The notes beneath the pieces were generated by a model. The model did no database searches. It worked only from the letters and a program-made list of their open reading frames with translations, and had not been told where the DNA came from. The position numbers were made by a program, and so were the translations under genes. Shown here piece after piece: positions 43,682 through 56,470 of a stretch of 64,000 nucleotides of DNA (positions within the stretch are counted from its first letter, which is position 1; the number at the start of each line of letters is the position of its first letter). The stretch lies in assembly GCA_949592205.1 (NCBI GenBank), contig CATIUR010000004.1:63213837-63277836 (forward strand), in the 5' to 3' direction. Origin of the DNA: Helichrysum umbraculigerum (taxonomy: Eukaryota; Streptophyta; Magnoliopsida; Asterales; Asteraceae).

Positions 43682-43848
43682 ACCTGTACTCAAAACCAAA
43701 ACCACAACTTGCAACTTGTTAATCGTTAGTATTCACTATACTAACAAATCCCCAATCCTATAGCTAATCCCACTTACCAAAATGTTTGACTAACACCGAC
43801 TAGATTTGGGATTGAACATTTACAAATGCCCAATTCACCCAAACCTAT

Positions 43849-43860
43849 GCTCTGATACCA
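43849..43860 (-). other. Primer binding site of element E (tRNA-iMet)
   Basis: The minus strand reads TGGTATCAGAGC, three bases from the LTR end. Confidence 0.92.
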
Positions 43861-43863
43861 ACT

Positions 43864-45823
43864 TGAAACGCCCCGATTTTTTTTTTTTTAACTTGTTTCA
43901 AAACTCATATAATAAAGTCCCAACAATTTAAACCCATTGTGAAACACTATCAAGTAAGTAAGTAGAACAAGACTGTTTTAGTACTAGAACAAGGCTGTTT
44001 TAGTTAGCTAGAACTAGAACAAGGCTGTTTTAGTTCTTTTCCAACTTGTAAAACCCCAAACATTTTACACAAATAGATATTTTAAACACAAACATACTTT
44101 ATATTATATATCTAAAGCGTTGGTCCCAAAACATAGATATATTCGATATCTACAAAACGTGCCAAAAGAAACTTTACCAAATTCTATAAGTACAAACCAT
44201 GCTACTAAATCCGGGGTGTAATATAAAACTTTTCAAAACCATATATTAACAAAAGATCAGAGTCGGCGCAATAAGTCAAACATCCAGTCAAACACCCACG
44301 ACACGAACCAAGCATCTAACCAAAATCTGCAAAATATTTAACAACGAGGGATTAGCTCACGCTAAGTGAATGGAACCGTAACTGACGGTTCAACTCACAA
44401 GCAACAAGTTTTACAACTAATAAACTGCAACAAGTAAAACACATAAGCACATAACGTTAAGAGGATCAGAGGTTCCTGGTATACCATCACATAAACCTAC
44501 CAATAGCTTGAGTACTACCTTCACTGACATGAGTACATCCTCAACTCTGTGTATCGGAAGACCCAGATAGTTACACAGTAGTACACAAGCCCAACCAACC
44601 AACGTTGACCTCTGAATCAACACATAGTCAACCAACCAAGCAACCAATAATCAACAACCAATAACAATCAGCAACTACAAATCAACTAACCAATAGCACA
44701 ATATAAACCAAACAACAATAACATAATATATCCAAAACTATCCTGGTTTACCCGTTGTAACCGAACCCGTTACAACTGGGTTGAACTGCGGATTACAGTA
44801 ACCACTCACCAAAAGTTGACTGAACTCCAAACTCAGTGGTCTTATAATACCGAGTTCTTTTCTGCTTATCTGAAATCACCAATATCAATAAGTCAGTAAT
44901 AATTCAACATTGATATTCATTTCATATACATATAACATATAATTTAACAACATATTTAGAAATCAAATAATACACATACAACTCTTTCTCATAAATCTAC
45001 TCTTTTATTCGACCCGTTTGACTTTCAAAGTTAACTTCATCACAATTTTGTCAATTTAATCCAAGCTTCGCTATGATTATATAAGTCACCACTTTACCTA
45101 CCAATTTACCTCTCTTAATCCATCATTATAAGCTAACTTTCATTCATACATCTTACTACATTTGATAAACACTTTTACAACACTTTAGTATATTTTGTAA
45201 AAACTGGACAGCAGCTGTTCAACTCACTTTTCGACCAACTTAAATTCAGATCTGGGCACCAAGGCCATAACCAACAGAAAATAGACTTTCCCACCTTTCC
45301 AACGATATATTACACATCAAAAACGGAGCTACGGTTATTTAGTTATGATTTTTCAAAAACAGTCCATGTTCTGCACAAAGCTGTCCAAATCCGAATTTTC
45401 ACCAAAAGTGGTTCAAATCAACTCAAATACATCTACAACACTTATCTTGATAAACACTTGCTCAATTAAATATATTAGGACTGATTTTCAACAAGATTAA
45501 AATTTAAAACAATTCATCTTTACAACTCTACACAAACAAATACATCTATATATCATATATTACCTATTTACTTTCAAATCCTCAATTTTTTTTATTTACA
45601 TAAACCCTAATTTCCAAATCTTCAACAAACATAAAGAACACAATTAATCTATCATGTAATAATCATATATCATTGAATAATCATCATATAATCAACAAAT
45701 CATGATTTCCAAGCTTCAATTCATACAAAACATATATATTCATCATTCACCTAATTTCTATGAAATGAGTTTAAGAACCCTAGATTACTTACAATTAAGA
45801 TGAACAAGATAATAAGGAAGATG
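43864..45823 (-). repeat. Element E 5' LTR, first part (split by element C)
   Basis: It aligns with 40111-42080 with scattered substitutions. It is interrupted after AGATG (45819-45823) by element C and resumes at 56057. Confidence 0.92.
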
Positions 45824-48258
45824 TGTGACACCCGTCAATTTAGGACTAGAATTTTGTGCCTAATTAAGTTTTAATACATGTAATTAGTTCTGTGTTAGGC
45901 TAATTAATGTATCAATTATTATATATATTGTTGAATGTATATATCTACACAATTATGCGGTTTGTTAAAATCGTACGAGTTTCAACTCGAATGAATTTCG
46001 GTTCCATAAATACGGACGTTGGTGACACTATTTATATTTAAGTATAAAACATTATCTGAAAACACTACTGGGTCCAAACTAATGTTTAAATTCCATTCCC
46101 ATAGTTGTCCCGTTTTGTATAATTAAAACTTACGTAATTCAAAACGAAATACACAAATTATTTAAATCACATTTTAAATCTTTAAATTAGTAGATAGTTG
46201 GTAAAACAATTTAATTAGATTATTAAACAAAATTCGTATTTTAAAATGGTTAATTAACGCGCAAAATAATTATTAAAATGTTAAATGACGGAGAAAACGA
46301 ACACCACGCGGAGCACGGGACGGAGACTGCGAGATGAGGCTTTCACCTACACCCCACCTCTCCTCCCCTCTTTCTTTCATTTCCATTTCAACAAAACACA
46401 CACATACACCAAAACCTCTCAACCAAAAATCATCAAATTTCGGATCTTGCAAAACCGACAACAAAAATCACATTTTCGGAATCACCACTACAAGGGGAAC
46501 AAGATTAACAAAAGCATCAACATCATTTTCGGACTCCATCTCTTTCGATTTGCATTTGTAAGGAAATTTCTAAAAACTTAGATTTGTTTATTTTGATGTA
46601 ATATTTTGATGTTTTGATGTTTGCACAACTTACATATGTCCAAATATAAGAAAGAAACAAGGTTTTATAGCCTAAAAATGAGTTTGATTTGAGTTTTGGC
46701 CGGAAAAATCTTGACAGCCGCTGTTTTCTGGGCTGGTGTTCTTCAATGCGACACAAGCCTTGTGTCGCATGTAGTGTCGTATTTTGCCTTTTCTGTCGCA
46801 TGTAGTGTCGTATAAATCCTTTTGTGTCGTACCCTTTACGACACAACGTTGTGTCGTATTTTATGTCGTATTTCCCATACGACACAAGCACTATGTCGCT
46901 GTTGAATCAGCATCTCGAATCTATGCGATACAACCCTTGTGTCGTATAGATATTGTGTCGCATTTTTAATGCGACACAACCCTTGTGTCGCATGACGTGT
47001 CCTTGTGTCGCATATAGTGTCGCAAAACACAGCAGATTTACCATTTAATTCCATAATAAGTGCTAGACATTTGGGACTTCAAACGATTAAACAATATAAC
47101 TTCTAAGGGACATTGAAACATGTTTTTCAAGCATAACACTCCAAACAAATATAGATATGTCGAGATTATTATTTCAACTAAACCACCAACGGGCCGTACG
47201 CGTTTTCAAAACATACTTCAAGATCAAACAAGTCGTTGTAACTTGTACCAATTCAATCAAACAAGTCGTAGTAACTTGAAACCGAACAATTAACCAACCA
47301 AATCGTAGTAATTTGGACATATATAGTTGTATAACAACAACAAGGGTAGTCTTTCGAGATACCGGTACAATTAATAACAATAAAGTGTCGTGAACACATT
47401 CAGGTTTCAAGTCTTTGGACATCAATTCACAGCTAATTACTTCAAGTTTATTAAATTAAACACTTCAAGACTCAGGTGAGTTTCATAGCCCCATTTTCAC
47501 TGCTTTTCAACTAGGGGTGTGATATTACTGCTCATTTTGTTTTACAAGTAGAACGCAAGTACAAACTGTCAATACTACATGAGTTTCAACTAATCAATTT
47601 AAAGTCCTCTATAGCATAGTCTGGTAATACGTAGTAGCGTGAATGTTAGTATATGATATCATATGGGATTGACAATCCTCATCCGGGTTAGCACGCACTA
47701 GCCGGTCAAACGGATGTATTAGCATTTGGGAAGACGAGTGTGGATTAGACACTCGTAGGAGGCAAATCAGTTAGGTTTCCTTAATTGGACCTAGCGCTCG
47801 AGTTAAGCTCAGACTATGTGCTCATGGATTGTATAACTTTTATTTTGCTTAATTGCATTTTAAATTCAATTTAAATCTTGCGGTTCTTACAACTATACAT
47901 TGACATACAAACCTGTGAGCTCACCAGCGTTTTCGCTGACCCATTTTAGCATGTATCACAGGTACCCAGCAGTAGGTTGGCTGCACAAGCAGGGACAATT
48001 AGCTCGAGTCAGCATACATACAACTAGAGATTGGATTGCATTATTATATTTTGTAAAAGTAATTATGCTATGTAATCTCTCAATTTCAGGAAACGAGCTA
48101 ATGTAACATTATTTTGATGTAAACGTTTACTTTATTAATACAAGTTTAAAACGACGCATATAGTGGTCGTTCGTTATATATTATGTGCTTTGTTTATTGA
48201 TTAGTGACACCCAAATCGAGCTTCTGTAAATCATTAAATTTCGGGCCGGGGTGTCACA
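45824..48258 (+). repeat. Element C 5' LTR (2,435 bp)
   Basis: It starts TGTGACACCCGTC and ends GTGTCACA. It contains a TTTGTAAGG donor-like site (46556-46563), the TGCGACACAA / TTGTGTCGCA array (46747-47024), CTCAGGTGAGTTTCATAG (47471-47488) and the hairpin CAGCG-TTTT-CGCTG (47925-47938). The small frames here recur at +7803 and are not genes. Confidence 0.95.
46747..47024. repeat. TGCGACACAA / TTGTGTCGCA array in element C LTR
   Basis: Inverted and direct copies of GCGACACAA and TTGTGTCGC alternate (for example TGCGACACAAGCCTTGTGTC), giving many possible hairpins. The copy at 54550-54827 has one C-to-T change. The same core motif forms the array of element D. Confidence 0.9.
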
Positions 48259-48261
48259 GAT

Positions 48262-48274
48262 TGGTATAAGAGCC
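48262..48274 (+). other. Altered primer binding site of element C
   Basis: The sequence is TGGTATAAGAGCC, with A in place of the C of the usual TGGTATCAGAGCC. The mismatch lies at base 7 of the primer-tRNA pairing. Confidence 0.9.
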
Positions 48275-48376
48275 TAAGGTTATAGTGAACTAGGTTGCAT
48301 TTAGTGGGCCTAGACTATGACCGTTAGGCAGTATTCCCTATTAGGTATAACCAGTTCAGAGATTACAGCATACGAA

Positions 48377-48415
48377 TTTAATTTAATATAGCTTGATCAA
48401 CTATGTACAATTAAA
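48377..48415 (+). other. Dimerisation-signal-like stem-loop in element C leader
   Basis: Outer stem TTTAATT/AATTAAA. Inner stem ATATAG/CTATGT keeps pairing through a U-G wobble where the others have C-G. The loop CTTGATCAA contains TTGATCAA. Confidence 0.6.
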
Positions 48416-48636
48416 TAAAGATGATGTAAGATCTGAAGGAAGTTATGGCTGAACAGGATACACTAGTTGACTCTGACCTCGAGAGAACCGGGACTCAAAA
48501 CATGTCTGTGCTAGACACTCAATAGGTTATTATGTGATATATACATATATATACATAGATAGACCTCACACACAATCTTAGGCGATATTATCTAATATGA
48601 ATATAGGCCTCATTCTTTCTAATAACTTGTCTCAGA

Positions 48637-49044
48637 ATGGCAAACACACCACCAAATTCGTCACACTCTCATCAGTATGGCTCACGAAACCCAAGGGTAG
48701 CTAGGAGAAACACCGGGTTGCCTCGAGCTAGCCCATACCACACTCACTATACACCACCTGTCTTAGCCGCTAGGCTACACCATCATGAGCAACGGCTCAA
48801 CGCTATGGATATTGAGCTACAAGAGACTTGTGAAAACTGGAGACTCACGGCGATGGAGCGTATCAATCGAGTCTCCGAGGACCATGAAAACACCGTCGAC
48901 AACATGGATACTCTCGAAAACCGTCTAGGTTATTCGTCCGGATGTAACAATTCCCGGCGCTTTTGTAAAACATCTAAGTCTGTAACTTTTGAAACTTGTG
49001 ACTCAAAATCGTCTGTAATCATTTGGCTTCAAAATATCAATTGA
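48637..49044 (+). pseudogene. Truncated pre-gag coiled-coil frame of element C
   Basis: The frame starts MANTPPNSSHS. Through about residue 93 it aligns with the 161-residue frame of element A (shared blocks include RNPRVARRNT, HHHEQRLNAMD, LQETCENWRLTAMERI and VDNMDTLENRL). After LENRL the sequence is unrelated (GYSSGCNNSRR...), so the distal half of the coiled coil has been deleted. The 135-residue product would have a shortened helix. Confidence 0.6.
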
Positions 49045-49190
49045 CGATTTCTATTAATTATCTCACGTTGTTGATTTTTACCTTGCGATGTTGTATATTA
49101 CCATTTTTATATATGTACATCTGCGGTGATATATCATGAATTTCGGACTAGTGTCTTACTTCCTTTCCTTGTTCTTTCTTACTCAGCATC

Positions 49191-52100
49191 ATGCCTCCTC
49201 GTCGACAAATCACCCTTAGTGAAGCTGAGATCGCGGGACTGATTGCCCGCAGTGTGACCCAAGCCTTGGCTGCCCGAACACCACCACCCAGTAGCGAGGA
49301 CACAGCTAACAATGCTCCACCACCCAGACCCTGCTCCTATAAGGACTTTCTGAGCTGCAAACCACTATACTTCAAGGGCACGGAAGGTGCTATTGGTTTG
49401 AGCCGATGGATAGAACGCATAGAATCTGTTTTCAGCCTCTGCAACTGCAGTGAGGAAAACAAGGTAAAGTTCGCCGCCTACACTTTTCAGGAAGGCACTC
49501 TTACATGGTGGAACGCCCATGCCAACTCTGTGGGTATTGAGATAGCTAATCAACTACCTTGGGCCGAGTTGAAGAACAAACTGAAGGAGAAGTATTGTCC
49601 CGAGGAGGAGAAACACCGATTAGAGGAGGAGTTCTGGAAACTTGCTGTGCAGGGGACCGATATTGAGGGATACACCATCAAGTTCCAGCAATACGCGTCC
49701 CTGTGCCCTAGCCTGGTGGAACCAGAGAAAAAGGGAGTTAAGAAATACATCCGCGGCCTTCCCGAGAGCATCCAGGGAAGTGTCGCCTCATCACAACCAG
49801 CCACCACTGAAAGTGCTATCAGGCTAGCACACGAGCTCATGGCACTAGTGGTCAGCCGTGAGAAATCCAACAATAACAAACGCAAATCCACCGAACCACA
49901 CGGCAGCAACCAAAACAAGAGGTCCAACGCCATCCAAGCTTACAACACCAACACCGAACCCAAACGCACCTACACTAGGGACAGACCATATTGTTCCAAG
50001 TGTAACTATCACCACCATGGCCCTTGCAAATCTCCTTGCAACAACTGCAGGAAGTACGGGCATTCGTCCAAAGACTGCCGAGCCCCTAAATCACAAAACA
50101 ACAACCAACAACCCAAAACCTGTTACGAATGTGGGGAAAAAGGACATTTCAGGGATGCATGTCCCAAACTGAAGAACCAGAGCAACAACAACAACACACG
50201 AAGTAGGGCCTTCGTCATCAACTTCGGGGACGCCCGTCAAGACCCGAATGTGGTCACGGGTATGTTCCTCCTCAACAACTTAACCGCTTCAATTTTGTTT
50301 GATACCGGTGCTGATAGGAGTTTTATTTCTGATGAGTTTTGCCCACTACTTGACATCACCCCAGTTGCCTTAGATGTTAAGTACACTGTAGAGCTTGCAA
50401 ACGGTAAACTTATGGAAACCAAGAGTGTGATCCCTAATTGCACTTTAAATCTAGCCGACGAAATTTTCTCAATAGATCTCATGCCTGTTAAGATATGAAG
50501 TTTCGATGTCATTGTTGGAATGGACTGGTTGTCCAAGCATCGGGTTGAAATTATCTGTGGCGACAAAGTTATTCGTATACCTCTCGCCACCGGTGGAACT
50601 TTAATCATACAGGGGGAGACCGGTGGGACGAGACTCAATATCATGTCTTGCTTGAAAACCCGCAAATTTCTGAAAAAGGGCTATCCCGCAATCCTCGCGC
50701 ACATCATGGAGAAAAAGTCGGAGGATAAGAGACTTGATGATGTACCAATTGTCCGAGACTTTCCTGAAGTCTTTCCCGAAGAACTGCCTGGTCTACCACC
50801 ACCAAGACATGTTGAGTTCTCAATTGATCTCGTACCGGGTGCTGCGCCGGTGGCACGAGCACCATATCGTTTAGCTCCATCCGAACTTCAGGAGTTGTCT
50901 GCCCAACTACAGGAACTTCTGGAAAGAGGATTCATTAGGCCGAGTTCTTCACCGTGGGGAGCTCCGGTCCTATTTGTCAAAAAGAAAGACGGCACTTTTC
51001 GGATGTGTATCGACTATCGAGAGTTGAACAAGTTGACCGTCAAGAACCGATACCCATTACCTCGAATCGATGATCTGTTCGACCAACTTCAAGGATCGAG
51101 TTGTTATTCAAAGATTGATCTCCGATCCGGTTATCACCAATTGCGTGTTCGCGATGCCGACATTCCAAAAACCGCTTTCCGAACCCGCTATGGGCATTAC
51201 GAATTCCAAGTGATGCCATTCGGCCTAACCAACGCACCGGCTGTATTCATGGATCTTATGAATCGTGTGTGTAAACCTTACCTTGACAAGTTTGTCATTG
51301 TCTTCATCGATGACATCCTCATATATTCACGAAGCGAAGAAGAACACGCGCAACACCTCAAAACCATCCTAGAGCTACTTAGACACGAAGAGCTTTACGC
51401 CAAATTCTCTAAGTGTGAGTTCTAGATAAAAACAGTTCAATTCCTTGGTCACGTGATCGACAGTCAGGGAATTCATGTTGATCCGTCAAAAATCGAGGCT
51501 ATCAAAGACTGGCAATCGCCAACCACTCCGACCGAGGTACGGCAGTTTTTGGGACTGGCCAGGTACTACCGGCGATTCATTGAAAATTTCTCCAAGATAG
51601 CCTTACCACTCACGACACTGACCCAGAAAGACAAAAAGTTTGACTAGACTGATAAACAAGAGTCGGCATTCCAACTCTTAAAGCAAAAGCTTTGCAGTGC
51701 TCCTATTCTATCATTACCCGAGGGCACCGATGACTTCGTGGTATACTGCGATGCTTCTCATCAAGGTCTCGGTTGCGTGCTTATGCAACGAGACAAAGTC
51801 ATAGCTTATGCTTCACGACAGCTCAAGATTCATGAAAAGAATTACACCACCCACGACCTCGAGTTAGAAGCCGTCGTTTTTGCCCTCAAAATTTGGAGAC
51901 ATTACCTCTATGGCATTAGATGCACAATCTTTACAGACCAAAAAAGTCTCCAACCCATATTCGATCAGAAGGATCTCAACATGAGGCAACGTCGATGGGT
52001 CGAGTTGCTTACCGATTACGACTGCGAACTCAAATATCATCCAGGCAAAGCAAATGTTGTTGCTGATGCCCTCAGTAGAAAAGAACGAGTGAAACAACTT

Positions 52101-53592
52101 CGGGTCCGAGCCCTAAGTATGACCATTCACAACAATTTAAACATCCAAATTCTCACTGCTCAACTCGAAGCCTTGAAACCCGAAAATGTCAAAGATGAAG
52201 CCTTGCGGGGCATGGATAAACAATTCGAAGTCAAACCTAACGGGATTAGGTATTTCTCAAACCGAATCTGGTTGCCTAAATTTGGGAACCTACGAGACTT
52301 GGTGATGGATGAAGCTCACAAGTCCAAATATTCTATCCATCCGGGATCCGATAAAATGTATCACGGTATCAAGGACTTCTACCTGTGGCCGAACATGAAA
52401 GCTGAAATCGCCACCTATGTCAGCAAGTGCCTTACTTGCTCCAAGGTCAAAATTGAATATCAAAAACCTTCTGGTTTACTTCAACAACCCAGTCTTCCTA
52501 AATGGAAATGGGAACAAATTACCATGGACTTCATAACCAAACTGCCCAAGTCCTCAAGCGGTTGCTATCACCATTTGGGTGATCGTGGATCGTCTCACAA
52601 AGTCTGCTCACTTCCTGGCAATCAAGGAATCCGACAAAATGGAACGCCTCACCAGAATCTATCTGAAGGAAATCGTGACCAAACACGGTGTTCCAATCTC
52701 GATCATCTCCGATAGAGATAGTCGTTTCACTTCACAATTTTGGCAATCACTTCAAAAATCCCTGGGTACTCGACTTGATATGAGTACCGCATACCATCCT
52801 CAAACCGACGGCCAAAGTGAACGAACAATTCAAACACTAGTAGATATGCTACGGGCCTGCGTAGTAGACTTCGGTGTAAACTGGGAAAAACTCCTACCAT
52901 TGTGCAAGTTCTCGTACAACAACAGTTATCATACCAGCATTAAGGCTGCACCTTTCGAGGCACTGTACGGTCGTAAGTGCCGGTCACCTATCTGTTGGAC
53001 CGAAGTTGGGGATAGCCAACTCACAGGTCCAGAAATCATTCACGAGACGACCGAGAGAATCGTCGAAATTCAAAACAAGCTCAAGGCCGCGCGTGATCGT
53101 CAGAAAAGTTATGCTGACGTGAGACGCAAACCACTCGAGTTCCAAGTTGGGGATAGAGTACTACTTAAAGTATCGCCTTGGAAAGGCGTAATCCGATTTG
53201 GCAAACGAGGGAAATTAAATCCCAGATACATTGGACCATTCGAGATCCTCGAAAGGATTGGTCCAGTGGCATATCGATTGCAGCTGTCATCCGAACTCAG
53301 CAGCGTGCATCCCACTTTTCATGTTTCAAATCTGAAGAAGTGTCTGTCTGATGAGACACTTATCATTCCACTCGATGAAATTCGAGTTGACGAGAAACTT
53401 CACTTTGTTGAGGAACCCGCTGAAATCATGGACCGTGAGGTCAAACAACTTAAACAAAGTCGTATTCCCATCGTCAAAGTTAGGTGGAATTCGCGGCGCG
53501 GTCCGGAATTCACCTGGGAACGGGAAGACCAAATGCGACTCAAGTATCCTCAACTCTTCACTGACTCAACATCAAACACAACTTCAACATAA
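49191..53592 (+). pseudogene. Broken gag-pol of element C
   Basis: Homology to the element A polyprotein runs from MPPRRQITLS to the end of the chromodomain-like tail (FTWEREDQMRLKYPQLF). Gag has intact knuckles (CNNCRKYGHSSKDC, CYECGEKGHFRDAC) and protease keeps LFDTGADRSF. Breaks: a TGA at 50496 after protease (Gly in A); a TAG at 51423 in reverse transcriptase (Trp in A); a TAG at 51645 before RNase H (Trp in A); and a one-base insertion near 52566 in the integrase catalytic core, after KSSSGC. Reverse-transcriptase FIDD and the integrase acidic motifs (SDRDSRF, SERTIQTLVDM) remain visible. Both TAG codons replace TGG, as expected from deamination on the other strand. Confidence 0.95.
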
Positions 53593-53626
53593 ATTTCGGG
53601 ACGAAATTCTTCTAACAGGGGGAGAA

Positions 53627-56056
53627 TGTGACACCTGTCAATTTAGGACTAGAATTTAGTGCCTAATCAAGTTTTAATACATGTAATTAGTTCTGTGTTA
53701 GACTAATTAATGTATCAATTATTATATATATTGTTGAATGTATATATCTACACAATTATGCGGTTTGTTAAAATCGTACGAGTTTTAACTCGAATGAATT
53801 TCGGTTCCATAAATACGGACGTTGGTGACACTATTTATATTTAAGTATAAAACATTATCTGAAAACATTACTGGGTCCAAACTAATGTTTAAATTCCATT
53901 CCCATAGTTGTCCCGTTTTGTATAATTAAAACTTACGTAATTCAAAACGAAATACACAAATTATTTAAATTACATTTTAAATCTTTAAATTAGTAGATAG
54001 TTGGTAAAACAATTTAATTAGATTATTAAACAAAATTCGTATTTTAAAATGGTTAATTAACGCGCAAAATAATTATTAAAATGTTAAATGACGGAGAAAA
54101 CGAACACCACGCGGAGCACGGGACGGAGACTGCGAGATGAGGCTTTCACCTACACCCCACCTCTCCTCCCCTCTTTCTTTCATTTCCATTTCAACAAAAC
54201 ACACACATACACCAAAACCTCTCAACCAAAAATCATCAAATTTCGGATCTTGCAAAACCGACAACAAAAATCACATTTTCGGAATCACCACTACAAGGGG
54301 AACAAGATTAACAAAAGCATCAACATCATTTTCGGACTCCATCTCTTTCGATTTGCATTTGTAAGGAAATTTCTAAAAACTTAGATTTGTTTATTTTGAT
54401 GTAATATTTTGATGTTTTGATGTTTGCACAACTTACATATGTCCAAATATAAGAAAGAAACAAGGTTTTATAGCCTAAAAATGAGTTTGATTTGAGTTTT
54501 GGCCGGAAAAATCTCGACAGCCGCTGTTTTCTGGGCTGGTGTTCTTCAATGCGACACAAGCCTTGTGTCGCATGTAGTGTCGTATTTTGCCTTTTCTGTC
54601 GCATGTAGTGTCGTATAAATCCTTTTGTGTCGTACCCTTTATGACACAACGTTGTGTCGTATTTTATGTCGTATTTCCCATACGACACAAGCACTATGTC
54701 GCTGTTGAATCAGCATCTCGAATCTATGCGATACAACCCTTGTGTCGTATAGATATTGTGTCGCATTTTTAATGCGACACAACCCTTGTGTCGCATGACG
54801 TGTCCTTGTGTCGCATATAGTGTCGCAAAACACAGCAGATTTACCATTTAATTCCATAATAAGTGCTAGACATTTGGGACTTCAAACGATTAAACAATAT
54901 AACTTCTAAGGGACATTGAAACATGTTTTTCAAGCATAACACTCCAAACAAATATAGATATGTCGAGATTATTATTTCAACTAAACCACCAACGGGCCGT
55001 ACGCGTTTTCAAAACATACTTCAAGATCAAACAAGTCGTTGTAACTTGTACCAATTCAATCAAACAAGTCGTAGTAACTTGAAACCGAACAATTAACCAA
55101 CCAAATCGTAGTAATTTGGACATATATAGTTGTATAACAACAACAAGGGTAGTCTTTCGAGATACCGGTACAATTAATAACAATAAAGTGTCGTGAACAC
55201 ATTCAGGTTTCAAGTCTTTGGACATCAATTCACAGCTAATTACTTCAAGTTTATTAAATTAAACACTTCAAGACTCAGGTGAGTTTCATAGCCCCATTTT
55301 CACTGCTTTTCAACTAGGGGTGTGATATTACTGCTCATTTTGTTTTACAAGTAGAACGCAAGTACAAACTGTCAATACTACATGAGTTTCAACTAATCAA
55401 TTTAAAGTCCTCTATAGCATAGTCTGGTAATACGTAGTAGCGTGAATGTTAGTATATGATATCATATGGGATTGACAATCCTCATCCGGGTTAGCACGCA
55501 ATAGCCGGTCAAACGGATGTATTAGCATTTGGGAGGACGAGTGTGGATTAGACACTCGTAGGAGGCAAATCAGTTAGATTTCCTTAATTGGACCTAGCGC
55601 TCGAGTTAAGCTCAGACTATGTGCTCATGGATTGTATAACTTTTATTTTGCTTAATTGCATTTTAAATTCAATTTAAATCTTGCGGTTCTTACAACTATA
55701 CATTGACATACAAACCTGTGAGCTCACCAGCGTTTTCGCTTACCCATTTTAGCATGTATCACAGGTACCCAGCAGTAGGTTGGCTGCACAAGCAGGGACA
55801 ATTAGCTCGAGTCAGCATACATACAACTAGAGATTGGATTGCATTATTATATTTTGTAAAAGTAATTATGCTATGTAATCTCTCAATTTCAGGAACCGAG
55901 CTAATGTAACATTATTTTGATGTAAACGTTTACTTTATTAATACAAGTTTAAAACGACGCATATAGTGGTCGTTCGTTATATATTATGTGCTTTGTTTAT
56001 TGATTAGTGACACCCAAATCGAGCTTCCGCAAATCATTAAATTTAGGGGTGTCACA
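53627..56056 (+). repeat. Element C 3' LTR (2,430 bp)
   Basis: It starts TGTGACACCTGTC and ends GTGTCACA, followed by AGATG. Its hairpin copy at 55728-55741 reads CAGCG-TTTT-CGCTT, losing one stem pair. The 3' end AAATTTAGGGGTGTCACA lacks five bases present in the 5' LTR. Confidence 0.95.
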
Positions 56057-56465
56057 AGATGAAAATCAGATTTTCACAAGCTTAAATCCACACAATTGAT
56101 TAATAATTCTTTTGATTTTCTTTGAAGATAATTAGAGAGAATTGTAAGAGTTAAGAAATGAGAAAGATAGATAGAAATGAGATTGAGAAAGAGTTGGTGG
56201 GTAGTCGGTCTAATCCCCACCGCCCCCAATTTTTGTTGTGTACAATTATACCTCTTCCTAGCCTATTGTCTGGAACCCGAAAATACCCGTGTGCTAAAAC
56301 ACTTTTATTTTACCGTCAACTTTGTTTATTTAAAACAAACAATATTTTATTAATCACAATAAAATCGGTGATTCTTTTAGCCATTTATTTTCAAATAAAC
56401 CGAATAAAATATTTCCCGTTATTAAAATATTCGATTATTTCCAGGCCCAGAAACAGAGTGTTACA
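56057..56465 (-). repeat. Element E 5' LTR, second part
   Basis: This resumes the E LTR after element C and ends AGAGTGTTACA before the duplicate CAACA. It contains about 150 bp (56285-56430) that are missing from the other E LTR. Confidence 0.9.
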
Positions 56466-56470
56466 CAACA

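Larger units (their letters stand above)
45824..56056 (+). mobile_element. Element C: Tekay-type LTR retrotransposon nested in the LTR of E
   Basis: It is flanked by the 5-bp duplicate AGATG (45819-45823 and 56057-56061). The LTRs are 45824-48258 (2,435 bp) and 53627-56056 (2,430 bp). I counted roughly 17 differences by eye, mostly transitions, plus one 5-bp indel. The internal region has an altered primer site, the conserved leader, a truncated pre-gag frame, a gag-pol with several breaks and a PPT (53614-53626). It is complete in structure but probably not autonomous. Confidence 0.96.
40111..56465 (-). mobile_element. Element E: gag-only LTR element, split by element C
   Basis: The outer duplicate CAACA (40106-40110 and 56466-56470) defines the ends. 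In sense (minus) order the parts are the 5' LTR (56465-56062 plus 45823-43864, interrupted by C), primer site, gag, polypurine tract and 3' LTR (42364-40111). Only about 60 bp separate the gag stop from the 3' LTR, so all of pol is missing. The LTRs differ by many substitutions and two indels, so E is clearly older than A, G and H. Confidence 0.93.

Noticed and set aside
46285..46581. 98-codon frame repeated perfectly at 54088-54384
   Set aside because: The two copies are the two LTRs of element C. The pair reflects LTR duplication, not a duplicated gene.
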